From assembly GCF_000710915.1 (NCBI RefSeq), contig NZ_BAUA01000006.1:1-64000 (forward strand): a stretch of 64,000 bases of DNA, read 5' to 3'. Shown here piece after piece: positions 16,933 to 25,828 of this stretch; within the stretch, counting starts at the first letter, position 1, and each line of letters starts with the position of its first letter. The notes under the pieces were generated by a model. It had not been told where the DNA came from and did no database searches. It saw only the letters and a program-made list of their open reading frames with translations. Position numbers and translations under genes: made by a program. The stretch comes from Nocardia brasiliensis IFM 10847. GTDB lineage: Bacteria > Actinomycetota > Actinomycetes > Mycobacteriales > Mycobacteriaceae.

Positions 16933-19224
16933 TCACAGCCGTCGCGCGCTGACCCAGGACGCGACCTGCGCCCGTGAAGTGAACCCCAGCTTGGTCAGGA
17001 TGTGGTCGACGTGGCTCTCCGCGGTACGAATCGAGATGACCAGCTCCGCGGCGATCCGCTTGTTGCTGTAGCCGGCCGCGACCAACCGGGCGACATCGCG
17101 TTCCCGACGGGTCAGCGGTGCGGCCGCCGCCGCCTTCGGTTGCGCCGGTGCTTCGGTGCCGAGGGCGAAGCGGACCGCCTCGTCGAAGGTGAGCGCGCCA
17201 CCGCTGTCGAAAGCGGACCGGAAACTCTTGTCCCCCAGCACATCGCGGACCTGCGACCGGACCCGTTCGCCGATCGTGTCGGTCATCGCGTGCGCGAGAT
17301 GCTGGGTGCTGCCGCTGCGCACCGTCGCCGCGGCGCCCATCAGCCGCGCGGCGCGGGGGTGGTCCCCCGCCGCCGCCGCGGCCCAGGCCAGGCCGTCGAA
17401 GGCCGAGGCCGTCCACACGCACCGGTCGAACAGCCGCAACTGTTCCACCGCGCGGCGCAGTTCCGCGATCGCCTTGTCCGCGTCACCGTTTCGCCAGTGA
17501 TCGGTGCCGACCGCCCACGAGGCGAGCCCGCCGAGCAGGTGCGAACCGTGCTCGGTGGCCTTGCGCAGGAATCGCTCGGCCAGGCCGCTCGCCCGGTCGT
17601 CGGCGAGCACCATCGCGCAGACATAGGCGAACGCGAGACTTTCCATTTCGGTGCCGTGATGGGCGCACGCCCGAGCGCGCACGGCGGCGGCCTCGGCGAG
17701 TTCCAGCGCGCCGACCGGGTCGGCGTCGGCGAACGCGAGCACCGAGGCGAGCAACGTGGCCTCGACGAGCACCTCCTCGGCGGCCAGTTCCGTCGCGATC
17801 GCCACGCATTCGTCCAGGAAACCGTGCGCCACCGCGGGATCGGCGAACATGGCGGCGATCACCGAGGCGGCGGCCAGCGCGCGGGCCCGGTCGACGGTGT
17901 GCGCGAGATCCTTGCCGAGGGCGTCGGTCAGCCACCGATAGCCTTCGCGCAGGAAGCGATAGTGCTCCCAGAACGGCCGCAGCTCCGACGCGATCTGCAG
18001 ACCGCGGTGCACGCCCTGCGGGTCGGCCAGCGCGAACTGCAGTGCCGCACGCAGATTCGCGTGTTCGCGGGTGACGTCACGGAACCAGCCGACGTCGGCG
18101 TCGCCCCAGTATTCGATGCGGCCGCGCTGGGCGATCCGGTAGTAATGGTCGCGGTGGCGCAGCCGGACGCCGTGCTCGTCACCGCGGGCCACCAGGCGAG
18201 CCAGCGCGAACTGCCGCAGCGGCTCGAGCATGGTGTAGCGACCCGTGCCGTCGTGGCCCTGATTGCCGAAACTCAGCACCGACTTGTCGACCAGACCGGT
18301 GAGCGCGTCGAGCAGGGCGCCCGGCGGCTCGAGCACGCAGACCGCCTCGGCGGCGGTGAGATCGAAACCGCCCGCGAAGACCGCCAATTGCTCCCACAGG
18401 TGCTGCTCGTCCGGGGTGCACAGGTCGTAGCTCCAGCGGATCGTCGCCTCCAGGGTCTGCTGCCGCTCGGGAGCGGTGCGTAATCCCGTCGTCAGCAGGC
18501 GCATGGTGTCGTCGAGTCGTTCCAGCACCTGCGCCGGAGTGAACGCGCGCAGCCGCAACGCCGCCAACTCCAGCGCCAGCGGAATCCCTTCCAGCCGTGC
18601 GCAGATCGCCGCCAGCGTGCCGAGACCGGCTGCGGTGGCCTGGAATTCGGGATTCGCCGCGGAGGCGCGATCGATCAGCAGCCGTAACGCGGCGTTCTCG
18701 GCGGTCTCGACGGCGCCGGAATCGTCGTCCAGCTCGGGTACCGGTAGGGGCGCCACCGGCAGGATCTGCTCCCCCTCGACGCCGAGCGGCTCCCGGCTGG
18801 TCGCGAGCACCCGCACGTCCGGGGTGCCCGCGAGCAACCGATCGACCAGCGCCGCGCACGCGCCGATGAGGTGCTCGCAATTGTCCAGGATCAGCAGCAG
18901 GTGCTTGTCGCCCAGATACTCGATCAGCCCGGCCACCGGCAGGCTGGTGTCGTCGCGCAGGCCGAGCGCCTGGGCGACGCTCGGCGCCACCAGCTCACCG
19001 TCGTTGACCGGAGCCGCTTCGACCAGCCACACGCCGTCCGGGAAGGCCCGGCGCACTGCGTCGCCGACCCGCCGGGCCAGTCGGGTCTTGCCGACGCCAC
19101 CCGGCCCGGTGAGCGTGAGCAGCCGGGTGCCCGACAGCAGTTTCCTGGCAGTGGCGACTTCGCTGCCCCGCCCGACGAAGCTGGTCACTTCGGCCGGGAG
19201 GTTACCTGTCACGTGCCGCGCCAC
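16933..19224 (-). CDS. LuxR-family ATPase regulator (LAL/NB-ARC type)
   Basis: This 763-residue regulator begins with an NTPase module: NLPAEVTSFVGR, Walker A GPGGVGKT at residues 40-47, and Walker B-like LLLILDNCEHL. A long helical repeat region follows, and a C-terminal LuxR helix-turn-helix (LTRRERDVARLVAAGYSNKRIA, about 700-763) binds DNA. Such proteins are signal-gated activators. The GTG at 19224 has AAGG upstream; a GTG at 19212 (VTGNLPAEV) is possible. The gene stands alone and its target is not evident. Confidence 0.87.
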   Translation of the reverse strand: MARHVTGNLPAEVTSFVGRGSEVATARKLLSGTRLLTLTGPGGVGKTRLARRVGDAVRRAFPDGVWLVEAAPVNDGELVAPSVAQALGLRDDTSLPVAGLIEYLGDKHLLLILDNCEHLIGACAALVDRLLAGTPDVRVLATSREPLGVEGEQILPVAPLPVPELDDDSGAVETAENAALRLLIDRASAANPEFQATAAGLGTLAAICARLEGIPLALELAALRLRAFTPAQVLERLDDTMRLLTTGLRTAPERQQTLEATIRWSYDLCTPDEQHLWEQLAVFAGGFDLTAAEAVCVLEPPGALLDALTGLVDKSVLSFGNQGHDGTGRYTMLEPLRQFALARLVARGDEHGVRLRHRDHYYRIAQRGRIEYWGDADVGWFRDVTREHANLRAALQFALADPQGVHRGLQIASELRPFWEHYRFLREGYRWLTDALGKDLAHTVDRARALAAASVIAAMFADPAVAHGFLDECVAIATELAAEEVLVEATLLASVLAFADADPVGALELAEAAAVRARACAHHGTEMESLAFAYVCAMVLADDRASGLAERFLRKATEHGSHLLGGLASWAVGTDHWRNGDADKAIAELRRAVEQLRLFDRCVWTASAFDGLAWAAAAAGDHPRAARLMGAAATVRSGSTQHLAHAMTDTIGERVRSQVRDVLGDKSFRSAFDSGGALTFDEAVRFALGTEAPAQPKAAAAAPLTRRERDVARLVAAGYSNKRIAAELVISIRTAESHVDHILTKLGFTSRAQVASWVSARRL

Positions 19225-19287
19225 GCCGCTTACCTTCGCACGGACGGCCGCGGCCGCCGGGCGCTTTGCCCGAAGATGCGGTTACAG

Positions 19288-20703
19288 TCACCGCGTCCGC
19301 GGGGCGGGGTACACCGCTTCGAACAGCTCGCGCAGTTGCGCCGCGGTGATCTCCGCGCCGGTCGCGTCGGCGTGCGCCTGCACGTGCCGAGCGAAGTCGA
19401 TCTGCAGGTGCCGCGGCAGGTCGATGCCGTATTCGGTCTGCAACAGATACGCGATACCGCCCTTGCCCGACTGCGAGTTGACCCGGATCACGGCCTCGTA
19501 GCTGCGGCCGAGATCGGCCGGATCGATCGGCAGGTACGGCACCTGCCAATCCGCTTCGCGCTCCGGGGTTCCGGCCTGCTCCGCGCGCGCCCGATGCGCC
19601 GCCATACCCTTCTTGATCGCGTCCTGATGGGTACCGGAGAACGCGGTGTGCACCAGCTCGCCCACGTAGGGATGGCGTTCGGGCACCCGCATGCGCGTGC
19701 AATATTCGACGGTCGCCCGGATTTCGTCGATATCGGAGAAGTCGATCATCGGATCGACGCCCTGCGCATACAGATTCAGCGCCAGCGTGGCGAGATCGAC
19801 GTTGCCGGTGCGTTCGCCGTTGCCGAAAACGCAGCCCTCCACGCGCTGTGCACCGGCCAGCACCGCGAGTTCGGCGGCGGCGACGCCGGTGCCGCGGTCG
19901 TTGTGCGGGTGCACGGACAGGATGACGCTGTCGCGGCGGGCCAGGTGGCGATGCATGTATTCGATCTGGTCCGCGTACACGTTGGGGGTCGCGACCTCCA
20001 CTGTCGCAGGCAGATTCAGGGTCACCGGCCGCTGCGGGGTGGCGTCCCACAGCGTGGTCATCCGGTCACACAGGTCCAGCACATAGTCGGGTTCGGTCAG
20101 GTTGAACACCTCGGGCGAGAACTGGAACCGGACCTGCGGCAGGTCGGCGGCGAATTCCAGGACGTCGCGGCCACCGGCCAGGATCAGCTCACGCAACGCG
20201 GCACGGTCCTTGTCCAGCACCGTGTTTCGCCAGACGGGCGCGGTCGCGGTGTACATGTGGATCACCACATCGCGCAGGCCGCGGACGGAGTCGACCGTGC
20301 GCTCGATCAGATCCCTTCGGGCGGGGGTGAATACGACGATGGTCACGTCGTCGGGCACCAGGTCGGACTCGGCGAGCAGCCGGACGAAATCGAAATCGGC
20401 CCGCGAGGCGGACGGGTAGCCGACCTCGATCTCCTTGTAGCCCATGGCGACCAGCAGTTCGAAGAAGCGGCGCTTGCGCGCCGGATCCATCGGTTCGGCC
20501 AGCGCCTGGTTGCCGTCGCGCAGGTCCACCGGCACCCACAGCGGAGCCGCGGTGATCCGCGCCGCGGGCCAAGCACGCTGGGTGTGCGGCACTTCGACGC
20601 GATCGAAGACGTCGCGGTAACGGTGGAACGGCATCTGCGAGTGCCGCTGTCGATTCCAGGCGGGGGCGGATTCCGGTACGGCACCCTGCGGGGTGTTGAT
20701 CAT
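19288..20703 (-). CDS. leuA: 2-isopropylmalate synthase, short form without regulatory domain
   Basis: This 471-residue enzyme condenses acetyl-CoA with 2-ketoisovalerate, the first committed step of leucine synthesis. The TIM-barrel start [12 protein letters not shown] (about 58-68) and the metal-binding [11 protein letters not shown] (about 262-272) are intact, as is the flexible-domain sequence [16 protein letters not shown]. The protein stops after the linker subdomains, whereas the roughly 600-645 residue LeuA of related species has a C-terminal leucine-binding domain. It should therefore be insensitive to leucine feedback. A leader peptide with three leucine codons and a terminator hairpin precede it, so control appears to be by attenuation. 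Confidence 0.85.
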   Translation of the reverse strand: MINTPQGAVPESAPAWNRQRHSQMPFHRYRDVFDRVEVPHTQRAWPAARITAAPLWVPVDLRDGNQALAEPMDPARKRRFFELLVAMGYKEIEVGYPSASRADFDFVRLLAESDLVPDDVTIVVFTPARRDLIERTVDSVRGLRDVVIHMYTATAPVWRNTVLDKDRAALRELILAGGRDVLEFAADLPQVRFQFSPEVFNLTEPDYVLDLCDRMTTLWDATPQRPVTLNLPATVEVATPNVYADQIEYMHRHLARRDSVILSVHPHNDRGTGVAAAELAVLAGAQRVEGCVFGNGERTGNVDLATLALNLYAQGVDPMIDFSDIDEIRATVEYCTRMRVPERHPYVGELVHTAFSGTHQDAIKKGMAAHRARAEQAGTPEREADWQVPYLPIDPADLGRSYEAVIRVNSQSGKGGIAYLLQTEYGIDLPRHLQIDFARHVQAHADATGAEITAAQLRELFEAVYPAPRTR

Positions 20704-20765
20704 GTCGCGGTCTGCTTTCTGGCCGGACGGCCGTCACGAACAAGGTGACCGGCCACGACAAAGCC

Positions 20766-20802
20766 CCACGGCAGGGGGCCGGTCGGTCAGGCCCCGCCGT
20801 GG
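20766..20802 (-). terminator. Attenuator hairpin upstream of leuA
   Basis: On the minus strand, CCACGGC plus GGGGCC pair with GGCCCC plus GCCGTGG around a 9-nt loop, with a 2-nt bulge. CTTTGT follows. The leader-peptide stop codon lies at the apex, as expected for a ribosome-controlled attenuator. The whole structure sits between the leader peptide and leuA. Confidence 0.7.
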
Positions 20803-20828
20803 CGGCTAAGCAGAAGCATGGTGCGCAT
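20787..20828 (-). CDS. Leucine leader peptide of the leuA attenuator
   Basis: A 13-codon reading frame encodes MRTMLLLSRHGGA. Three consecutive leucine codons (CTT CTG CTT) would stall ribosomes when leucyl-tRNA is scarce. The stop codon lies in the loop of a strong hairpin. A -10-like TATAGT at 20838-20843 would start transcription within a few bases of the ATG, so the peptide is probably translated from a leaderless message. Leader-peptide attenuation of leuA is known in actinobacteria; assignment here is from position and codon content. Confidence 0.75.
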   Translation of the reverse strand: MRTMLLLSRHGGA

Positions 20829-20837
20829 GATGGGTAG

Positions 20838-20843
20838 ACTATA
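20838..20843 (-). promoter_or_regulatory. Probable -10 element of the leuA leader
   Basis: TATAGT on the minus strand lies 9 bases before the leader-peptide ATG, predicting an extremely short or absent 5' untranslated region. The same 46-base intergenic strip holds the start region of the divergent FadR-type gene, whose product could bind here. Confidence 0.45.
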
Positions 20844-20874
20844 CACAACTCCTCAGACAAGTAGAGAGGTTGCG

Positions 20875-21546
20875 ATGGTCTCGCAGGTACGCAGGCATCC
20901 GCTCGCCGCCCAAGCGGCCGAGCTGCTGCTGACCCGGATCAAAGCGGGCGAATGGCCACTGGGACACCGGCTTCCAGGGGAAACCACCCTGGCCGCGCAG
21001 CTCGGCGTCGGCCGTTCGACGCTGCGTGAAGCGATCCGCGAGCTGGCAGGCAAAGGCGTGCTCGACAGCCGCCAGGGTGCGGGGGTGTTCGTGACGGCCC
21101 TGGACGCCAAACAGGACTGGGACATCGTGCTGCGCCGGGCCACCATCGCCTCGGTCATCGAAGCGCGCATCGCCATCGAGGCCGAGGCCGCCGCGCTGGC
21201 CGCGCACCGCCGGACCCGGGCCGACCTGCGCATTCTGCGCACCACGCTGGCCGCGCGGGAGGCGCACGGGGAGCCGGTCGCCGAGCACGTGGACGCGGAC
21301 ATGGCCTTCCACCGCGCCGTGCTCGTCGCCGCGCACAACGAGGTGCTCGTCCAGCTGTTCGACACCTTCCTCCCTCGGCTGCGCCTCGCGATGATCGACA
21401 TGCTGAGCATCCGCCCCGTCCCGTCCGAGCCGGCCGACCACGCGGCGCACGAACAGCTGCTAGAGGCGATCGTCGCCCGAAATGCCACGGCGGCAGCGGA
21501 ATTCAGCCGCACCCATCTGACGAGCCTGAAGGAGGCCTTCCAGTGA
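20875..21546 (+). CDS. FadR-subfamily GntR transcriptional regulator
   Basis: This 223-residue regulator has an N-terminal GntR winged helix (WPLGHRLPGETTLAAQLGVGRSTLREAIREL) and a C-terminal helical FCD ligand domain, with metal-type ligands likely in DADMAFHRAVLVAAHNE and the late DHAAHEQLL. The ATG at 20875 has AGAGAGG upstream. It is divergent from the leuA leader and overlaps the ABC ATPase gene by four bases. It may repress leuA or its own operon; the effector is unknown. Confidence 0.85.
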   Translation: MVSQVRRHPLAAQAAELLLTRIKAGEWPLGHRLPGETTLAAQLGVGRSTLREAIRELAGKGVLDSRQGAGVFVTALDAKQDWDIVLRRATIASVIEARIAIEAEAAALAAHRRTRADLRILRTTLAAREAHGEPVAEHVDADMAFHRAVLVAAHNEVLVQLFDTFLPRLRLAMIDMLSIRPVPSEPADHAAHEQLLEAIVARNATAAAEFSRTHLTSLKEAFQ

Positions 21547-22349
21547 CCGATGCACCGGTGCTCGAACTGACCGACGTGACCTTCCGCCGCGCGGGCAAGA
21601 AGATCATCAACGGCATCTCGATGACCGTGCACGCGGGCGAGCACTGGGCGCTGCTCGGCCCGAACGGGGCGGGCAAGAGCACCCTGCTCGGCTTCTGCGG
21701 TGCCGTCACCTTTCCGACGACGGGCACCGTGCGGGTGCTCGGGCAGCAGCTCGGCCGCGTCGAACTCCAGCGGCTGCGCCATTCCATCGGACATGTGAAT
21801 CCGCGCCATCCACTGCAATATCCGCTGACCATCCGTGACGTGGTGCTCACCGGTCTCACCGCCACCATCGACACCCCGATGCGCTGGACGCCGACCCCGG
21901 AGCAGTTGGCTCGCGCCGAGGCGATGATCCACACCGTGGGACTCACCGGCAAGGCAGACGAGATCTGGCCGACGCTGTCCCAAGGGGAACGCGGACGCAC
22001 CCTGATCGCTCGTGCGCTCATCGCCGAACCCCGGTTGCTGCTGTTCGACGAACCGTCCACCGGCCTGGATCTCGCGGCGCGCGAACAGCTGCTGGAAACC
22101 CTCGACACCCTCGGCGACACCCACCCCGACGTCGCCTCGATCCTGGTCACCCACCACCTGGAAGAACTCCCCAGCAGCACCACCCACGCCATGCTCATCG
22201 CCGACGGCCACACCGTCGCCGCAGGCCCGGCCACCCAGACCCTCACCACCGAGACCGTCACCGCCGCCTTCGCCCACCCGGTCGAGGTCCGCTACGACGG
22301 CCGCTGGACCGCCCGCGCCGCCCACACCCGCCCCGCCTGGCCCAGCTGA
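21543..22349 (+). CDS. ABC transporter ATP-binding protein (ModF/YlmA-like, solo)
   Basis: This 268-residue ATPase has Walker A GPNGAGKST (39-47), the Q-loop region IGHVNPRH, a signature LSQGERGR (about 147; the usual second G of LSGG is Q), Walker B LLLFDEPSTGLD and H-loop THHLEEL. No permease gene is adjacent, so its membrane partner, if any, is elsewhere; the sequence style resembles the YlmA/ModF solo ATPases. Its ATG overlaps the stop of the FadR gene, giving translational coupling. Confidence 0.82.
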   Translation: MTDAPVLELTDVTFRRAGKKIINGISMTVHAGEHWALLGPNGAGKSTLLGFCGAVTFPTTGTVRVLGQQLGRVELQRLRHSIGHVNPRHPLQYPLTIRDVVLTGLTATIDTPMRWTPTPEQLARAEAMIHTVGLTGKADEIWPTLSQGERGRTLIARALIAEPRLLLFDEPSTGLDLAAREQLLETLDTLGDTHPDVASILVTHHLEELPSSTTHAMLIADGHTVAAGPATQTLTTETVTAAFAHPVEVRYDGRWTARAAHTRPAWPS

Positions 22350-22456
22350 CTCCGCGATCGAACGCGCGGGTGCAACGCCGGCCGAGATGCGGGGCGAGCA
22401 TCCCGCCCGGACCAGCTGACTTCGGTGGCTGATTGCGGAAGAATTTTCGCCGGAGA

Positions 22457-22483
22457 TGTCGATTCGGGGGGTGGCCGTTCGAT
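22457..22483 (+). promoter_or_regulatory. Probable ECF42-type promoter
   Basis: TGTCGA at 22457-22462 is followed after 17 bases by CGAT at 22480-22483, some 50 bases before the DGPF gene. This agrees with the bipartite TGTCGA / CGA consensus reported for ECF42 sigma factors, so the DGPF-sigma operon is probably autoregulated. Confidence 0.6.
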
Positions 22484-22535
22484 GCAGTGAGGTGAGGGTC
22501 GGCCGATCCTGACGACGACGAGCAAAGGACGCGCT

Positions 22536-22886
22536 ATGCGCTACATGATGTTGATCCGCCTCGACCCGAGCACCTCGCCGGAACCGGACGAGGCGTTGAT
22601 GGAGCAGGTCGGCAAGGTGATCGAGGAGATGACCAAGGCGGGTGTGCTGCTCGACACCAACGGCCTGCATCCGATCGCGGAGGCGACCCGGATCACCCAG
22701 TCCAGCAGCAAGCAGACGGTGCTCGACGGACCGTTCACCGAGACGAAGGAGATCGTCGGCGGGTACTGCATCCTGCAGACCAAGTCGAAAGAGGAAGCGG
22801 TGGAATGGACCTCGCGGTTCCTCGGCGCGCACGGGCCGGAGTGGGAGATCGAGGTCGAACTCAGGCAGATCGCGGAGCAGGGCTGA
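22536..22886 (+). CDS. YCII-related DGPF-domain protein
   Basis: This 116-residue protein has the YCII fold with the signature DGPFTETKE at residues 64-72 and an opening MRYMMLIRLDP typical of the family. DGPF proteins are the conserved partners of ECF42 sigma factors, and the sigma gene begins 14 bases downstream. The ATG at 22536 has AAAGGA upstream. Function is unknown; it does not resemble an anti-sigma factor and has no membrane segment. Confidence 0.88.
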   Translation: MRYMMLIRLDPSTSPEPDEALMEQVGKVIEEMTKAGVLLDTNGLHPIAEATRITQSSSKQTVLDGPFTETKEIVGGYCILQTKSKEEAVEWTSRFLGAHGPEWEIEVELRQIAEQG

Positions 22887-22899
22887 GCGAGCACCGCGG

Positions 22900-24195
22900 A
22901 TGAGCCCCGACCGGTCGCCGGAGCAGGCCCGCCGCGCCGTGGAAACGGTGTGGCGGATGGAATGGCCCCGGCTGGTCGCGGGGCTCACCCGCGTGGTCGG
23001 CGATATCGACGTCGCCGAGGAGTTGGCGCAGGACGCGCTGGTCGCCGCGCTGGAACAGTGGCCGCGCGACGGGGTGCCGCCGAACCCGGGCGGCTGGCTG
23101 ATGCTCACCGCCAAGCACCGGGCGATCGACCGGATCCGGCGCAACCAGACCTTCGCCCGCAAGCTGACCCTGCTCGGCCACGATCTGCTGACCGCGCCGG
23201 AACCGGTCGAGCAAGCCGAGCCCGTCGAGGACGACCTGCTGCGCATGATGTTCACCGCATGCCATCCGGTGTTGCCTGAGCAGGGCCGCGTGGCGTTGAC
23301 CTTGCGGTTGCTGGGCGGGTTGACCACCGCAGAGATCGCGCGCGCCTTCGTGGTACCCGAATCGACGGTGGCCCAGCGCATCGTCCGGGCCAAGCGCACC
23401 ATCGCGGCGCGCGCACTGCCGTACGAGGTGCCCGGGGCCGACGAGCTCGCGGACCGGCTCGATTCGGTCCTCGCGGTGGTCTATCTGATCTTCAACGAGG
23501 GGTACGCGGCAACCGCGGGCGAGGACTGGGTGCGCGTCGAATTGTGCCAGGACGCATTGCGATTGGCTCGCATACTGGCCGAGCTGCTGCCGAGTGAACC
23601 CGAGGCGCACGGGTTGGCCGCACTGCTCGAATTACAAGGCTCCCGGCTACCGGCGCGCACGGGCCCGGCGAAAGACGTTGTGCTGCTGGCCGATCAGGAT
23701 CGGTCGCGCTGGGACCGGCTGCTGATCCGGCGCGGTTACGCCGCGCTCGGCCGAGCCGGCTCGGTCGCGCGGGAGCGCGGACTGCCGCCGGGCCGCTACG
23801 CCTTGCAGGCGGCGATCGCCGCGGTACACGCCATGGCCACCGTGCCGGAGCAGACCGACTGGCGGCGCATCGCCGGACTGTATGCCGTTCTGGCCGAACG
23901 ATTCCCCTCCCCCATCGTCGAACTGAACCGCGCCGTCGCCGTCGGCAAGGTGCACGGCCCCGCCGCCGGCCTCGATCTGGTCGACGCCCTCGTCGCCGCC
24001 GGGGCCCTCGACGCCTACCACCTGCGCAGCGCCGTTCGCGGCGATCTGCTCGCCCAACTGGGCCGCCGAGCCGAAGCCCACGCCGAATTCACCCGCGCCG
24101 CCGATCTCACCGCCAACCGCGCCGAACAATCACTCCTGCGCGCCCGCGCCGCCGAATGCGCATCCGGTCTCCGGCTCGACACCGGCGATCAGTAA
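22900..24195 (+). CDS. ECF42-family sigma factor with C-terminal extension
   Basis: This 431-residue protein has sigma-2 (VGDIDVAEELAQDALVAALEQWP, then GWLMLTAKHRAIDRIRR) and sigma-4 (GRVALTLRLLGGLTTAEIARAFVVPESTVAQRIVRAK) regions in its first 180 residues. The remaining 250 residues, starting near VYLIFNEGY, form the DUF6596/TPR-like extension that defines ECF42 and is needed for activity in studied members. It lacks an adjacent anti-sigma gene and is paired with a DGPF gene. The ATG at 22900 is the first in frame after that gene. The final bases overlap the convergent small gene. Confidence 0.9.
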   Translation: MSPDRSPEQARRAVETVWRMEWPRLVAGLTRVVGDIDVAEELAQDALVAALEQWPRDGVPPNPGGWLMLTAKHRAIDRIRRNQTFARKLTLLGHDLLTAPEPVEQAEPVEDDLLRMMFTACHPVLPEQGRVALTLRLLGGLTTAEIARAFVVPESTVAQRIVRAKRTIAARALPYEVPGADELADRLDSVLAVVYLIFNEGYAATAGEDWVRVELCQDALRLARILAELLPSEPEAHGLAALLELQGSRLPARTGPAKDVVLLADQDRSRWDRLLIRRGYAALGRAGSVARERGLPPGRYALQAAIAAVHAMATVPEQTDWRRIAGLYAVLAERFPSPIVELNRAVAVGKVHGPAAGLDLVDALVAAGALDAYHLRSAVRGDLLAQLGRRAEAHAEFTRAADLTANRAEQSLLRARAAECASGLRLDTGDQ

Positions 24196-24452
24196 CCGTT
24201 GGGCAAGCCTCCGATGATGCGGGGCAGTTCGACGGTGTCGTCGTCGCGGCGAGCCGCGTGCGCCTGCGCCAGTTTCTCCAGGAACGCTTCCGCGGAGCCG
24301 AAGCGGGCGGCCACCTGCGCCAACAGCTCCTCCGCCGGTTTCATGAAGTCCATACCGATCAGCATGACGGGTTCGGCGACCACCGTGATCCCCGTTCGCC
24401 CACAGTTTGCCCAAATGTCGCGCGAGCGCAAGGCCCTGCGGATTTCTGCCAT
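24189..24452 (-). CDS. Small hypothetical protein
   Basis: This candidate gene of 87 residues is not recognised. It is helical, with a core MKPAEELLAQVAARFGSAEAFLEKLAQAHAARR that reads like a real folded segment, and it overlaps the sigma-factor stop by seven bases in convergent orientation. A shorter start at the later ATG (MLIGMDF) would give 58 residues. No strong ribosome site is visible, so it remains tentative. Confidence 0.42.
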   Translation of the reverse strand: MAEIRRALRSRDIWANCGRTGITVVAEPVMLIGMDFMKPAEELLAQVAARFGSAEAFLEKLAQAHAARRDDDTVELPRIIGGLPNGY

Positions 24453-24478
24453 CGCCGGGCCACATGCATAACACTTGT

Positions 24479-25243
24479 TCAGGCGCGCCTGATGGGCTGC
24501 CAGGTAGGTGTCGCGTCGGTGGCGAGGAAGTTGCGGACGAGGCGGTAGACCTCGGCGGGCTTCTCGACGACGAGCAGATGCGACGTGCCGGGCACGATCG
24601 CCAGTTCGGACTCGGGAATCGCCCGGTAGAGGGCGATCGTGTGCTCCAGGCTCATCGCGTCGTCGTCGGCGGCGACGACGAGGGTGCGCGCGGTGATCCC
24701 GCCGAGTTCCTCGACCGTCAGCGTGGGCTCGGCGTTGGCCATCTCGAGCAGTTTGCGGGCGACGACCGGGAAATGATCCACCCCGTCCGGCGAGACCTCG
24801 CCGTAGCGAGCTGCCAAGCGCTGCATGGGTTCCTCGTGCGCGAAGCCGTCGAGCACGCCGGGCAGCAGGCCGTGGTGGTGGAAGTTGCCGCTGATCGACA
24901 CAAGTTTGCGGACCAGGTCCGGTCTGCGCAGCGCGACCAGCAGCGCGACGATCGCGCCGTCGCTGTAACCGACCACATGGGCAGGGCCGCCGATCACCGT
25001 GTCCAGGAACGCGATGGTGTCCTGGGCCATCAGGTCATACGAGATCGGACCGGCCACATCGGGGGTCCGGCCGTGCCCACGCCGATCGGTCCGGAACACC
25101 CGGAACTGTTCGGCGAGAACAGGAACCGCCGCATCGAACGATCGCGAATCCACGAACCCGCCATGCAGCAGCAACACCGGCTCGCCTGCACCGGTTACGT
25201 CGTACCAGGCCCGAACCTCGCCGAGTCGAACATCTTTCGCCAT
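24479..25243 (-). CDS. Alpha/beta-fold hydrolase
   Basis: This 254-residue cytoplasmic hydrolase has the oxyanion motif LLLHGGF, the nucleophile elbow GYSDG and a late His in PGTSHLLVVEKP, with an Asp in AADDDAM as third triad member. The ATG at 25243 (MAKDVRLGEV) is the closest to the fold start; an in-frame ATG at 25255 is possible. It stands alone on the minus strand. Substrate unknown. Confidence 0.82.
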   Translation of the reverse strand: MAKDVRLGEVRAWYDVTGAGEPVLLLHGGFVDSRSFDAAVPVLAEQFRVFRTDRRGHGRTPDVAGPISYDLMAQDTIAFLDTVIGGPAHVVGYSDGAIVALLVALRRPDLVRKLVSISGNFHHHGLLPGVLDGFAHEEPMQRLAARYGEVSPDGVDHFPVVARKLLEMANAEPTLTVEELGGITARTLVVAADDDAMSLEHTIALYRAIPESELAIVPGTSHLLVVEKPAEVYRLVRNFLATDATPTWQPIRRA

Positions 25244-25309
25244 GCCGACGATCATCCTCGATGGGCGTGCGGCGACCATCGGGCGGTGCGGGGCGACACA
25301 GCGAAGGGC

Positions 25310-25828
25310 TCAGGTCGGCGAGGTGGTTCGGGCGGTCGGCTCGGCGCGATCTTCCGCTTCGGCGAGGGCTTTCAACGTCAGCAATTGCTTGCGCATCATG
25401 GGGAGATCCCCTAATGCGAGCAGGCGGCCTACGGGCCACGGTGCGCCGACCCGCATGCGGACCACCAGGCGGGTGCCCGGACCTTCCGGCCGCACCGCGT
25501 AGGTGACACAGACCTTTCCGGCGACCAACGTGAGGTGCTTCGCGTCCTCGAAAGCCACCAGCTCGAACTGCGACATGAACCGCTGCCCGAGGGCCAGGTC
25601 CGCCAGCTTCGGATCGCGATGCTTCGGGCTGGGCCGCCCCCAGTTGTCGAGAAGGTCGTAACTGTAGGGCGCCACCCGCAATTGGCAGAGCCAGGCGAAC
25701 ACCAGGCCGTGCGGGGCGTCGATGCTGATGGCCCGATCGGCCTGCACGCCGCCCGGTTGCCGCTTGTCACAAGGCAGTTCATCCGCGCGCTCCGCCGCGG
25801 TCGCACCCCAGACCAGTCCTGTGTTCAT
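25310..25828 (-). CDS. SRPBCC-family protein
   Basis: This 172-residue protein has a START/polyketide-cyclase-like profile: IDAPHGLVFAWLCQLRVAPYSYDLLDNWGR, then a beta-rich body ending in a long C-terminal helix. Such proteins bind hydrophobic ligands in a central cavity. Its ATG overlaps the stop of the upstream SRPBCC-like gene (ATGA), so the two are cotranslated. Their TetR neighbour probably controls both. Confidence 0.72.
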   Translation of the reverse strand: MNTGLVWGATAAERADELPCDKRQPGGVQADRAISIDAPHGLVFAWLCQLRVAPYSYDLLDNWGRPSPKHRDPKLADLALGQRFMSQFELVAFEDAKHLTLVAGKVCVTYAVRPEGPGTRLVVRMRVGAPWPVGRLLALGDLPMMRKQLLTLKALAEAEDRAEPTARTTSPT

